From Posidonia oceanica (lineage: Eukaryota; Streptophyta; Magnoliopsida; Alismatales; Posidoniaceae): DNA of 64,000 nt. Shown here in pieces: positions 18,532-30,485 of the stretch (within the stretch, counting starts at the first letter, position 1; every line of letters begins with the position of its first letter). The translations under genes were made by a program, and so were the position numbers. The stretch lies in NCBI GenBank assembly GCA_037176725.1, contig JAZBRS010000049.1, positions 13,968,001 through 14,032,000 of the forward strand, in the 5' to 3' direction. The notes under the pieces are model-generated. The model saw only the letters and a program-made list of their open reading frames with translations, was not told where the DNA came from and did not search any database.

Positions 18532-19169
18532 CTGTAGCGATCCCGATCGGAATCAGGCTCGCTAATATTTAGCAGCGATTGAGATCCGAGGAAGAGGCTC
18601 AACTCGAAAACACTTGAAATCGAGGAGAAAAAGGAAAGATAAGACAAATCAGAGTCGCCACCACGTCTATTAACGGAAGACGAGGAAAACCGGGGTAATG
18701 CGTGAATTAACGCGCAAAACCGAGCAATAAATGCAAAGCAAAGCAATGCAAAGGAAAACAAATGCAAGCAAATGCAAATGAGATGACTCTAGCCTAGGAT
18801 AAGGGCAGTACGGTCATTGCGGGCCAAAAGACAGGGTAAGGACTCCTGTTACGCGCGGGGAAGGTGTTAGGCACCCTCGACACGCCCGAGAATCGGTCTT
18901 TCTAGGCTTACGCTCGCATACGCAGGGAAATGCAGGATTGAATGCCTATGTGCCTATAAATGCCTGAATGAATGCTCAAGGTGTGCTCTAAGTGGGGAGA
19001 AACAAAGCAAGGAAGTAAACGTGCTCTCTAAATGCTCAGCTACGCTGTCTGTGTTCCGAACCAGGCGAAACCTAGCTCGTGAGAACTCCAGGCAGTAAGC
19101 ATCACAGCCCTATATGCAAATGTAGGCGAGAAAGCAAAACAACGAGGAAACCATGCAATGCGATCGACA

Positions 19170-19470
19170 TGCAAGGGAAAACGGCGCAAAACACGCAAAA
19201 CGAGGCGAGAAATGAGCAACGCATGCAAAACGATGCAAAGGAGCGAAAACGGCGCACAAAACAAGCGAGAAAGCAAGACAGCACGCAAAACAAGACAAGA
19301 GAGCAGGAAGGCACGCAAAACGGGACGAGAAAACAGAAAGGCATGCAAAACGGAGCGAAAGAATAAAATCGTCACGCAAAACAGGCGAGAAAGCAAGGCA
19401 GCGCGCAAAACAAAGCAAGAAAACAGAAGGGCACGCAAAACGGTGCCAAAATTTAGAGCAGGCACGCGAA
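19170..19470 (-). repeat. CGCAAAACGG repeat array in the LTR
   Basis: Imperfect repeats of about 30 bp built on GCACGCAAAACGG, near the 3' end of the LTR on the sense strand. Element D has an expanded 60-bp form (39230-39690) and the solo LTR a shorter one (58140-58350). Confidence 0.7.
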
Positions 19471-22400
19471 ACGGTGCCAAAACAGTGAAGCAAAACCTCG
19501 GAAAAAGCCATGAGAATGCAAGAATGCAGAAAGAGATTAGAAGAGGCCAAAGGGGAGTCAAAACAACGTGTGTGTAAGAACAGACGTCGTTTAGGACCAC
19601 TCAGAGTAGGTGTGAAGACCTACAGAGGGGAGAATGTGCAAACGGAGGGGTTACCACCTCCTTGCGACTGTTTCCCACTAAACCGTTCCACGGTGTGTCT
19701 CGCATGCTGCCCAAAGCTCGCGATGCGATCGGATCGTGGAAAAGGGGGAAGAAAGTCACATTAAGTGGCAAATCTAGGGAAAACACAACTCAAAACACTC
19801 AGGAGTACGCGAAACGGGGATTGGAAGATACAAGCAGAAAGGGGAGACCCTATTCTACATGCTCAAAGAGACAGAAAGCAAAAACAAGAAAAACTGTGCG
19901 AATGACATGCAAATGAATGCAATGCAGGGGTTTAGGAGGACATACCTGGAAATCCGGGAGCTTGATCTGAAATCTGTCTAGTCCATGCTGAAGAGCGCTT
20001 CGCTGCGGTCGCCTGGGCAGCTTACTTGAGAAGATCCAACGGCCGGATTGGAAGATAACGCAGCTCCAAGGCAGAAGGGCCAGAATAGGGGAGAAGAACA
20101 GATCTAGGTGCTCAGGAGGTCCTAGGGATGTGCAAAAAAGGTCCTCCCAAGTGAAAGGGAGCTAAAAGTGCTTGGTGTGTGCAAGAAGATGCTAGAATGC
20201 AAGACTAAATGAATGCAGGATGCATGCAAAAGCAAGAAAAAGCAAAGAGAAGAAACTGGGAAAAACCAGGATTTCAGAAGGCATTTTGAAAAAGAAAGGG
20301 GCTAAAAATGCAAATTTTCCAGAAAACAGGGGTCTATAGGAGAGGGTTTTGAAAACAGGAGAGAGCAGGGCTTTGTTTTGTAAAAAGCTAGGCTCAGAAA
20401 GCTGCTTTGGAAAGAGGGTATGCTTTAGAAGAAGTTTTGAAAGCAGAAAGGAATCAGAAAGCAATTTTGGAAAAACTAGGGTCTAAATTGCAAATTTTCC
20501 AGAAAACAAGGTTCTGGGGAGTCTGGGAATACTAGTGGAGGGTCTGCATGCAATTTGGTAGGCATAGGAGCTAAGATGCAAGCTAGGGGCAAAATGGTCT
20601 ATTCACATGATTTTTCAAAAGATGCAAGGACCTATGCGTGATTTTTAAACCATGCAGGGGCTAAAAATGCTATTTAGTATGGAAAACATGCTCTGAAAAT
20701 CAAATAATAGGACTGCAGTGTAATTTTTAAAAAGAACAGGGTCAAAAATGCAATGCAGTATGCTAAAAATGCATGCATGAGTTACTGTCCATTTAAAATG
20801 GACCTAAATGCAAATATGCAAAAACAGAGGGGAGAGAAATGCAATGCAGTATGCAAAATAAGAAATAACAGCTAAGTTCCTACAGTGCATGGACCTACAT
20901 GCAAAAACAGAAACATGCAGGGACTTAGAATGCAATGCAGTATGGTAAAATGCAAGTAAATAAATGAACTGGTTTAGTGCAGGACTTAAGTGCAAAAATC
21001 GAAAACAGAGGGGCTAAAATGCAAAATATTATAACAGCACAGCACAGTAAATGGACCAAATTGCAAATACTGAAAACCATAAACAGATTATGCAATTTAA
21101 TATGATTTTGATTTAAAAACACAGCAGATTAAATGAAATAAGGACTGGAATGTAAAATGACAGAAACTTAAACCAAATATGCAATATTTACTTAAAAACT
21201 TTAGCTAGAATAAAATAAACGCACAGTAACAGCTCTGGCGCCATGGGCACTGTAGCAGCAAGCTGCCGGCGCCCATGAACGCCGACACAGGGAGCTTGGA
21301 GACGCGCAGACTGGCGGAGGTGCTGCTCCTGGGGCCGACGGAGGCAGGGCGACGATCGGCGAGGGACGACGATGCCTGGAACGCGCCGGAATGCTCACCG
21401 GAGGTCTGTAGGACTTCTGGAACTCGGTCCGGCCACTCGACGCAGCGGAGCTGCGTTCTGAAGACCGGAGGAGTCTCCTGCCGTCTGCGCGGAGCTCCGG
21501 GGATCGCCGGGGTCGAGTTCCGCTGGCTGGAGCGTCGTGATGTCCGGAGAACGTCGCCGGAGAAGAAGAGTCTGACCGGAGCTTGACTCGGAGCAGGAAG
21601 GCCGGAAAGACTATTCTAGAGGGCAGGGAAGCAAGAGAAGAAGAAGAGGAAGCTAAGGGAAGCAATGGTTACCTTTTTCCGCGTCTGGGATGTCCTCCCG
21701 ACGTCGGCGGCTTCAGCAGTCGCCGGTGAAGGCCGTCCGGTCGCTGCGGGCGGCGTCCGTCGCTCGCGAAGGTTGGAGTGGCTTCAGAACGTCCCTCCGG
21801 TGCTTCCCAGGTGGTCAGACGGAAGCTTCGCAGCTCGGGTGGTGATTCGGCTGGTTTGGGTTCACAGGTGACAGCCGGAGGCCGGGGGAGGTGTCTGCTG
21901 CTCGTCGGCTCAGATGGAGCCCTCCGAGAGGTTGCTGGAAGTCTGGCGAGCGACGTTGGATGCTTGGAGAGGGGTTCTGGAAGGCGTGGAAGAGGTTTGG
22001 GAGTTGGGTCAAATTTTGGTCTGAAGATGGTCCAGGTGTTTGGAGTGGAGTTCTCGGTCTGTGGTGAGCGGTTGGGTTCGAGGCCGGAGGCTTTGGAAAG
22101 GAGATGGCTTGGGGATTATCTGGGTGGATTTTGGGAGGCAATGGTGGACTGGAGTGATGGGAATTGCCGAAGGGAAGGAGTTGGGTTTCAGGTGGCTTCA
22201 GGTGGTGTTTCAGAGGGTGATTGGGTGGTGAAAAGGCAATGGGAAATCGGGGGATGAAGGCTGGCTGTTGGGTGAAGTTGGGGGAGGAATTGGGAGAAGG
22301 ATGAAGGCTTGGATGAGACTTGGTTTACTGGAAGAGGTGAAGGAAGTTTTTCTGAATTTGGGAAGGAATGGGAGAGGTTCTGAGGAGTGGGAAATGGCAT

Positions 22401-22628
22401 GGGATCTGGGTTCTTCTCCGGGATGCCAAGAACGTCCTCAAGCTCTACTCTCACTGCTCTCTTTTTTCTGGAAATTGGGAGGTGAAGAGGAGAAGGAGGA
22501 GGGTCGCACAGGTGGGAAGAAGGTGGAATTGCTCTCTGGTTTGCTCTCCACTCTCTGGTTTTCTGGTGGTCTCTCGTTGCTTGCTTGCTCATTGATGGTT
22601 GCTGATCCAGTTGAAGGAATGAACGGGA

Positions 22629-22640
22629 GGCTTTTTATCC
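22629..22640 (-). promoter_or_regulatory. Putative LTR TATA box, 5' LTR of element A
   Basis: Same GGATAAAAAGCC as in the 3' LTR; if functional, this copy would drive transcription of element A. Confidence 0.5.
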
Positions 22641-24531
22641 AGAGCTGCTGCTGCTGGGCGCGAGTTGGGAATTCAAACTCGGCCGGCGATTACTGCAGCG
22701 GAGGGGACGGGGCGACCAGCTCCGGATTTGGTGCTGAGATGGAGGAGACGGCGGGCTGCTGTAGACGATCTGATGGAGAGGGAGAGCTTGAAATTTAAAA
22801 AGGAGAGGGAGGACTGTGCAGCGAGCTCGCGGGAAGAAGCTGGTGGAAATGCTGAGGAAGGAGGAAGAAGAAGGAGGAGTAGGAAGCGGGCCAGACTGCT
22901 GCGGGCCGAGAAAAAAGAAAGAAAAAAGAAAAAAAGAAGAAACGGGCCGGATTGAGCCCAGTAAGGAAAGAAAGAAAGAAAGAAAGAAAGAAGGGAGAAA
23001 GAAAGAGAGAGTAGAATGGGGAAATAAAATAGGTAAAAATAAACTAAAAATAAGTAAAAATATTAGAAGAGTTTTGCTGTAGGTTAGGATTTTAATTAAG
23101 ATTTTTAATGGTCATTTTGAGTTGATTAATGTGTCTTGGGCTTGATTAGGGTTTTGGTTTTGGTTTTGCTTTTAATTTGTTTTCACTTGATTAGATGTTT
23201 GTTAATCCCTTTTTAAATTATTTTAAAAATTGTATTTCCCTTGTTGGACACTTAGAATATTGATTAGGATTTTTTAGGTTTTATTTTCCTATTGATCAGG
23301 GTTGGTTTTAGGTTTTTAAGTTGTAGTCTTCTTAGGGTTTTTCCTTCTTAAGTCTTTTAAGTTATGTTTTGATTTTTATTTTGTTGATTTTTCTTGAAGT
23401 TTTTAGTTGGATTTTTCTGGTTTGATAGGGTGTTTTTTAAGTCTTTCAGATGTGTTTTTATTTTCTTTTTTTAATTAAGTTTTTAACTTGTTTTTCTTAT
23501 GTTTATTAGGTTAAGTCTTTTGCCTTCTTTAATTACTTGTTTTAGTATTTGATTTTTTAATTCTTCTTTTTTAGGGTTTGTTTTTTAATTATTTTAGTGG
23601 AGTTTTTACTTTTGCTGGGTTTAGATCTCATTTTAGTTTTTTCCTTGATTTTTCAGTGTTTTCTTTTGATTTGTTTTGCATTTTTTAGTTTGCATGTTTG
23701 GTTTTTCTTTTAACTTGATTTAGTTAAGTTTAAGTTGTTAATTGCTTGTTTAACATTTTTTAATTTTTTTTCTTAGGGTTCTGATTTGTTTCTCTTCTGT
23801 TTTGAGATTTTACAGATTTTTATGGGTTTTTGTGGATTTTTGCAAAAAGGAGAAAAGGAAAAGAGAAGGGGGAAAGAAATGGAAGAAAGAGGGAGATAAA
23901 AGGAAAAAAGATAGGTTGGAGGAAAACGATTTTTAAAAATTCAGAAAAAGTGTTAAAAATAAAGTAAAAATTGGGATAAGATAGAGGAAGGATAGAAGCA
24001 CAGAGGGGGCCCACAGTCAGACCAGAAAAAGGATAGGAAAGGGATGAAAAGAGAGATGATAATCAGGAGAGAGAGAGAGGAGAGAGAAAATGATAATCCC
24101 GGAGAGAGAAAAGGATAATTTGGGTGAAAGAGGGTCTTAAGGGTCTCGGAATGGGGTGGAAATTGGTGAGTGGGTAGTCTAGGGTTTGAAGTGTTGGGTC
24201 CGAAGTTTTGGTTTGATTCTAAGGAGGTTTTGGAGGGGTTTCAAGGTGTAGAAAAGGGGTAGTTTCTCCTAGGTTTTCTAGGGTTTTCAAGGATGGGTTG
24301 GGTTTGGAAATTTCTAGGTCTTTGGGTAGGTTTGTTGAGTGGATAGTGGTGGGTTTTCCTACGAATTTTGGTTAGGTTTTGAGGTTGGGAAGGGGGGTAA
24401 AGGTTTAGGTCAAAATGGGCTGTTTTTGAAGGGTAGAGAGGAGGATTAGGGTTAGGGTTTGGTTGGGGTTTGATCCAGCAATTACCAGGAGGGCTCCAAG
24501 GGTCCAGGCCTGCCAAGATGGGGTGTCAACA

Positions 24532-27500
24532 ATAGTAACCAAGCTTCCTGCCACTACCCCCTTAGAGCCTGCCAGAACTACCCCTCCCCTTGCCAAAAAG
24601 AGCCAACCCAAGGTAGACTTGACCTCCCAGCTTAAGAAGGTCAAAGCCGACATTTCTATCTAGGACTTGATCCACACCTCTGCCGAACACCGTGAGGCTT
24701 TTCTTCGTGTGTTCCAGGCTGCCCGTGTGTCCCAGTCCATTGAGCCTTCAGCCTTGGAGAGTATGGTTGGGTTGATTGCGGAGCCCTAGGTCATCTCTTT
24801 TACAAGTGATGAGCTGCCTCCGGTGGGGATTAATCACAACCAGCCCTTATTCGTCACGGTGCAGTTCAAAAACTTTCGCATTCCCCTAACACTGGTTGAT
24901 AATGGGTCAGGCCTTAACGTCTGCCCCTTGCGTACTGCAACCATGCTCGGATTCAAAGCCGAGGACATCATGCCAGCCGTGAAGGGAATGACAGCCTTTG
25001 ACAACACTCACCATGACGCTCTAGGGATCCTGATTATTCCTCTTGCTATTGGCCCGGTTGTCTTCGACGTAGAATTCTATGTCGTCAACTTGCAGCCGAA
25101 CTTCAATCTTCTGCTTGGGCGCCCTTGGCTCCACAAGCATCAGGTCCTTCCTTCGACCCTCCATCGAATGATAAAGTACCGTCGCGGCGACGATGTCATT
25201 GTCGTCATGGCGGAGAACTTTGAGAAGGAGCGGATCGAAGCAGTCTCCTTCGTGTCTTCGCAATCTATCCCGTTTGACCCCGAGACTTCTGAAGCCCTAT
25301 ATCGCGTTAATCGGTGCGAGCCGGTTAACTTCATTCCTGATCTTGAACGTGTCAACTCCTTGACCGTTCACAGCAACCCCTTCCGAATGGTCGAGAATGT
25401 ATGTCACAGGTGGGGTTACATAAAGGGTACGCCACTCGGGCGTCACGGCCAGGGGATCGCAGAGCCGATCGTAGCAGTGGAGCGAAGGAAATCTGAAGGC
25501 CTCGGCTACGAGCCCAAGACCAACGAAGATCACTGCTCTCAGCTCAACAATCCAGAATCAGCCATTCCCAGAGACCTCACTAACTTTACCAGTGCAGGAA
25601 CCCTGGGATCGACCAACGATCAAGACACGGTACCGACAGAGGATTGGGTGTGTGTTGAGGACTACTACTCGGATGAGGAGCAATCTGGCACAACAGAGGC
25701 AGTCCCAACCGGCACAGCAGAAACAGTGATCAGAGCAGATGCCACACAGTCAATCTATTCAGCTCTTCCTCTGGCAGAAACAGCAGGCAGCTTAGTAGGC
25801 CCTGTGGCAGAGCTGGCAAGTTCCCACTCTTTTGCAGCCACATCAGCTTCCCAAGTATAGACAGCAGCAGTGCAGGAGTCAGAAACACTCCTTTTGGCAG
25901 AAGCAAGCACGCTACCAGCGGTTACAGAAACATCAGTGCCACTGTCCCTATCTCTGGAGGGGCAGTTAATCAATACAGTCAACAGCGCGGCTCAGCCCGC
26001 TCCAGCATCCACACCTCCAGGAATGCAGCAGGCGCAGTCCGCTTCGCATCCTCCTGATAACCAGCAGCAGCTCTCATGGCAAGATCCCATGGCGTCAGAG
26101 GCTGCACTCTCTCAGTTACGGCCCGATACAAAAGGCCAACTGAGCACTACACTCTCCGGGCCCTTGAGCCCTCTGAAGAGCACCCCTGCTTACTCTCCAA
26201 CAGTGACCCTGGCAGCATATCCATCTATGGCACCGCTGACTTGTCTATTTGGGCCTTCTACATCAGAGTTGCCACCATCGGACGCGCCTGTGAACCAAAT
26301 CATGCAGATTCCAAGGGCAGCAATCCATCTTGCAGCCAGGCCAGTGCCGCAGGCCCCCGGCGCCTACTACGTCGACTCCCCCTCGGACGAGGAAGAAGGA
26401 GCGGTGATAGAAGCCCAGGTCGATTCTTGGATGTCTGACTTAGAGCTACTCTATCAAGAACAAATCAAGTCGATAGCAGAAGACCTGGCAGAGCATCAAG
26501 CCGCAGAAAGGAAAGGGAAAGCCGTGGTTACGGACCCTCCTCTGCAAGAAGACCATGCCTCTATCATGGTCCTGGAAGAAGACTCAGCAGCGCCGGACTC
26601 TCCTAGACCAGATGAGCTCATTACTCTCCAATCAGAAGGCGGGTCTAGGTGGTTTGTGCAACACATGCCTCATTTGAGCAGCATAGCGAGCGGCAATGCC
26701 CAAATCAGCCGCCAGTCCGGCATACCCTCCCCAAGCACACTGGAAGACCCGGAGGGGGAAGCATCAGCAGTGCAAGCAGCAGCAGTAACAGAGCAGAAAG
26801 CAGAATCAGTAACAGAACTGTCAGCAGCCTCAGCAGTAGAACTGTCAGCAGCATCAACAGTAGAGTCAGCAAGGCCCTCAGCAGAATCAGCAGAGCACTC
26901 AGCAGAATTAGTTAGGCCAGAGCAAACAGCAGAAGGAGTTGCTGGGACGGAGGTCGCGCACCGAGGCTACAAGAACACTCGAGTAAGCGTGACCATCCTG
27001 AAGCGTCACCAGGGCCAAGCAGCGGAACACATGCACTCTTTCGACATCACAAGCCCTTCCCTTGAGAAAGAGATCCTCTCGGAACTTATTGCTTATGGAG
27101 AGGAGGACGATACGGGCATGGATGAGACTGATGAATCATTGCCCGAGTTCCGGCCCTATGACGACGACCCAGAAGGCCCCAACCTCCATGTTGAAGAAGA
27201 AACAGAGGTTGTCAACATCGGCACAGCTGAGGAAGTCAGAGAAGTTCGTATCAGTGCCCAGCTGTCCTCCCAGGCTCGAGCAGAGTTCATCGCATTCCTG
27301 AAAGAATATGCGGATGTCTTCGCCTGGAGTTACGAGGATATGGTTGGCCTTGACATAGAAGTAGTGGTGCACAATCTGCCCTTAAACCCGGATGCCAAGC
27401 CAGTGAAGCAGAAACTAAGAAGATGGCGACCACAGTGGCTGCTCATGATCAAAGAAGAGATAATGAAGCAGCTCAGAGTCAACTTTCTGAAGGTCGTTCT

Positions 27501-30485
27501 TTATCCTGAATGGCTGGCAAACATTGTACCTGTGCCCAAGAAAGATGACCGAATCCGGATCTGCATCGACTACAGGGACCTGAACAAGGCGAGTCCCAAG
27601 GACGACTTTCCGTTGCCTCACATTGACGTCCTAGTCGACAATACAGCGGGCCACAAGATGCTCTCCTTCATGGACGGCTTTTCTGGATACAATCAAATCA
27701 AAATGGCAGAAGAAGACATGGAAAAGACTTCATTCATCACCCCTTGGGGAGTCTTCTGCTACCAAGTCATGCCGTTTGGCCTGAAAAATGCTGGTGCGAC
27801 CTATCAGAGGGCCATGACTGCGCTGTTCCACGACCTCATGCACCAAGAAGTAGAGGTCTATGTAGACGACATGATTGCCAAAACCAAAGAGCCTGAAGAT
27901 CATCTTACCTGTCTCAAAAAGCTCTTTGACCGTCTACGGAAGTACAAGCTGCGCCTGAATCCCAAGAAGTGCGTATTCGGGGTGTCTTCTGGCAAATTGC
28001 TCGGCTACATTGTTAGCCAAAGGGGGATTGAGGTGGACCCATTGAAAGCACAAGCCATCGTGGACATGCCACCCCCCAGGACTGAAAAAGAAGTCAGAAG
28101 TCTGCTTGGGCGTTTACAATATATTAGCCGCTTCATTGCACAGCTTACGCCCATCTGCGAGCCCATATTCAAGCTCTTGAAGAAGAATGCGCAGATTCAC
28201 TGGAGCGAGGAGTGTCAGGCTGCATTTGCCAAGATCAAGCAGCTGCTGATCAAGCCTCCTGTCCTGGTCCCGCCTACACCAGGGAGACCTTTGCTTCTCT
28301 ACCTTTCTACCACGCAGCATTCCATGGGCGCCGTCTTGGGCCAACATGACGAATCTGGTAGAAGGGAGCGCGCCATCTATTACCTGAGCAAGAAGTTTAA
28401 TGAATGCGAAGCCAGGTACAGTACACTAGAGAAGACCTGTTTGTCCCTTGTCTGGGCTGCGCAGAAACTAAGGCACTACATGATGGCATACCCAGTACAG
28501 CTCTTATGCCGGCATGATCCTATCAAGTTCCTTTTCCAAAAGCCGGCCATGGTGGGCAGATGTGCTAAGTGGCAGGTGTTATTGTCTCAGTACGACATCA
28601 CTTTTGTCACACAAAGGTCCATGAAGGGTCAGGCCATGGCAGACCATCTTGCTGACCTTCCTCTGCTTGAATACCAACCCCTCCAGACACAGTTCCCTGA
28701 TGAAGACATTCTCTTTGCAATGGAGGACTCTGAGCAGAAAAATCTTGAGAAACAAGAGGAATGGCAGCTCTACTTTGATGGTGCAGTCAACAAAAAGGGC
28801 CGAGGCGTAGGCGCAGTGCTGACCACGCCCCAGGGACAGATGATTCCCTTCGCGAGGAAGTTGACTTTCGCATGCACAAACAATGAAGCGGAGTATGAAG
28901 CATGCATCCTAGGGTTGAAAGTCGCCCTCGAACATGAGGCGCAGAAGCTGCATGTGCATGGTGATGCCATGCTGGTAATTTCTCAAGTGAACGGCGACTG
29001 GAGGACAAAAGATCCCAAGCTTGTGCCGTATCACGAACACCTGCTGAGGCTGATGGAAGAATTCGAGAGCATCTGCTTCACATACATGAACAGAGCCAAG
29101 AACGCGTACGCAGACGCATTGGCAACTTTGGCATCCTGGCTCACTATATCTGAAGACGGTGCAGTGGATGTATCCGTTACTCGCATTGAGCAGCCTGCAT
29201 ATTGCCTGAACATAGAAGAGGCGGATCCAGCAGAGGAGCAGCCCTGGTATCGAGATATAAAATCTTTCCTAGAGTCTGGCAGCTTTCCTCCCGATACCGC
29301 AGCAGCAGACAAGAGAACTCTGGCGCGTCTAGCGTCAAAGTATGTGTTGGGGGCTGGGCAGCTGTACAGAAGGTCATACAATCAGATGCTACTGCGCTGC
29401 CTGAACAAATCGGAGGCTGACACGCTGATGCTCCAAGTGCATGCGGGGACCTGTGGCCCGCACATGAACGGCGTCCTCCTGGCCAAGAAGATCATGCTCC
29501 AGGGATATTTCTGGCAGACCATGGAAGCCGACTGCTGCCGGTTTGTGCGTAAATGCCACAACTGTCAAATTCATGGTAACTTCATCAAGGCCCCTCCACA
29601 TCAGCTGCACAACATGTCCTCGCCATGGCCTTTCTCCACCTGGGGGATCGATGTCATTGGCGCCATCCACCCTGCTGCTTCAAATGGTCATCGTTACATT
29701 CTGGTAGCGATCGATTACTTTACCAAGTGGGTGGAAGCAGCCTCTTACAGAACAGTCATCGCTGTGGCAACAGAAAAATTTATCAAGAACAATATCATTG
29801 CCCGATATGGGGTCCCGCACTCAGTCATCTCTGATAATGGCATAAACTTCATTGCCAAAAGGATCGAGAATTCCTGCAAAGTCTTAAGATCAAGCACCAT
29901 CGATCCTCGCCCTATCGGCCACAGATGAGCGGAGCTGTGGAGTCTGCAAACAAGAACATTGTCAAGATTCTGAAGAAAATGGCAGAAACCCACAAGGATT
30001 GGCACGACAAGCTCCCATACGCGCTCTGGGCGTACAGGACATCAATCCGGACCTCAACGGGAGCCACCCCGTACTCTCTGGTGTACGGCATGGAAGCGGT
30101 GTTACCTGTTGAAGTAGAGATCCCCTCTCTGCGGATCCTACGAGAAGTTGAGTTGGAAGAGGCAGAATGGGTCGAAGACCGCTGCATCCAACTGAATTTA
30201 ATTGATGAGCGCAGACTGCAAGCCATGCACAACGCTCGCTGCTATCAGAAGCGGATGGCCAGAGCATTCTTGAAAGAGGTCCAGCCCAGAAGCTTTCAGC
30301 CAGGGGACCTTGTCTTGCGCGCCATTCATTTGCCTGACGGTCGAGGGAAATTCCGACCCAACTGGCGTGGCCCCTTTGTGGTCAAGCAGATCTTTTCGGG
30401 AGGCGCTGCAACTCTTGAGGATATGGATCGGGTCGAGCAGTCTGAGCCCGTCAACTTCTGCTATCTAAAGAAGTACTATCAGTAG
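24532..30485 (+). pseudogene. pol: Element B gag(3' end)-protease-RT-RNase H-aRNase H-integrase
   Basis: One frame with stops at 24661, 24787 and 25858, then open to 29928. The protease active site DNGSG is at 24898-24912. RT spans about 27490-28100, with YVDDM at 27858-27872. The native RNase H (about 28280-28560) has Ser where the first catalytic Asp is expected (LLLYLSTTQHSMG). A second, archaeal-like RNase H (about 28760-29150) keeps D, E, D, D in FDGAVN, NEAEYEA, HGDAML and YADALA. Integrase has its zinc-binding residues at about 29430-29570, Asp at 29650 and 29833, and Glu at 29940. A 1-nt deletion near 29870 shifts the frame before the Glu. It continues to 30485, ending CYLKKYYQ. This is the best preserved pol in the window but is not functional. 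Confidence 0.92.

Larger units (their letters stand above)
1..24531 (-). mobile_element. Element A: giant Tat/Ogre-type Ty3/gypsy LTR retrotransposon, RT-deleted
   Basis: On the minus strand the order is 5' LTR (18533-24531), primer binding site, leader, gag-protease, integrase remnant, Lys-rich ORF candidate, DUF7745-like gene, repeat-rich 3' region, polypurine tract and 3' LTR (1-4613, cut by the window edge). With a full second LTR the element would be about 26 kb. By eye I count about 31 substitutions and two indels between the LTR copies over 4.6 kb, roughly 99.3% identity, so it is a recent insertion. It lies inside the gag of element B. RT, both RNase H domains and the integrase N-terminus are missing, so it cannot be autonomous. 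The far end and its target duplication lie outside the window. Confidence 0.93.
18533..24531 (-). repeat. Element A 5' LTR (complete, 5999 bp)
   Basis: On the minus strand it begins TGTTGACACC at 24531 and ends CGCTACA at 18533, with TG...CA ends. It matches the 3' LTR over 4.6 kb with about 99.3% identity. Landmarks are a TATA-like box at 22629-22640, an ATGCAA-rich array at about 20245-21205, a repeat of CGCAAAACGG words at 19170-19470 and a conserved GGTGCCTAACACC (sense strand) at 18863-18875. Its right edge abuts the gag of element B. Confidence 0.95.

Noticed and set aside
24532..24536. ATAGT as target site duplication of element A
   Set aside because: The other flank is outside the window, so it cannot be confirmed.
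24463..24663. ORF crossing the A LTR into B gag
   Set aside because: It is an accidental fusion at the insertion junction; the first part is LTR sequence.
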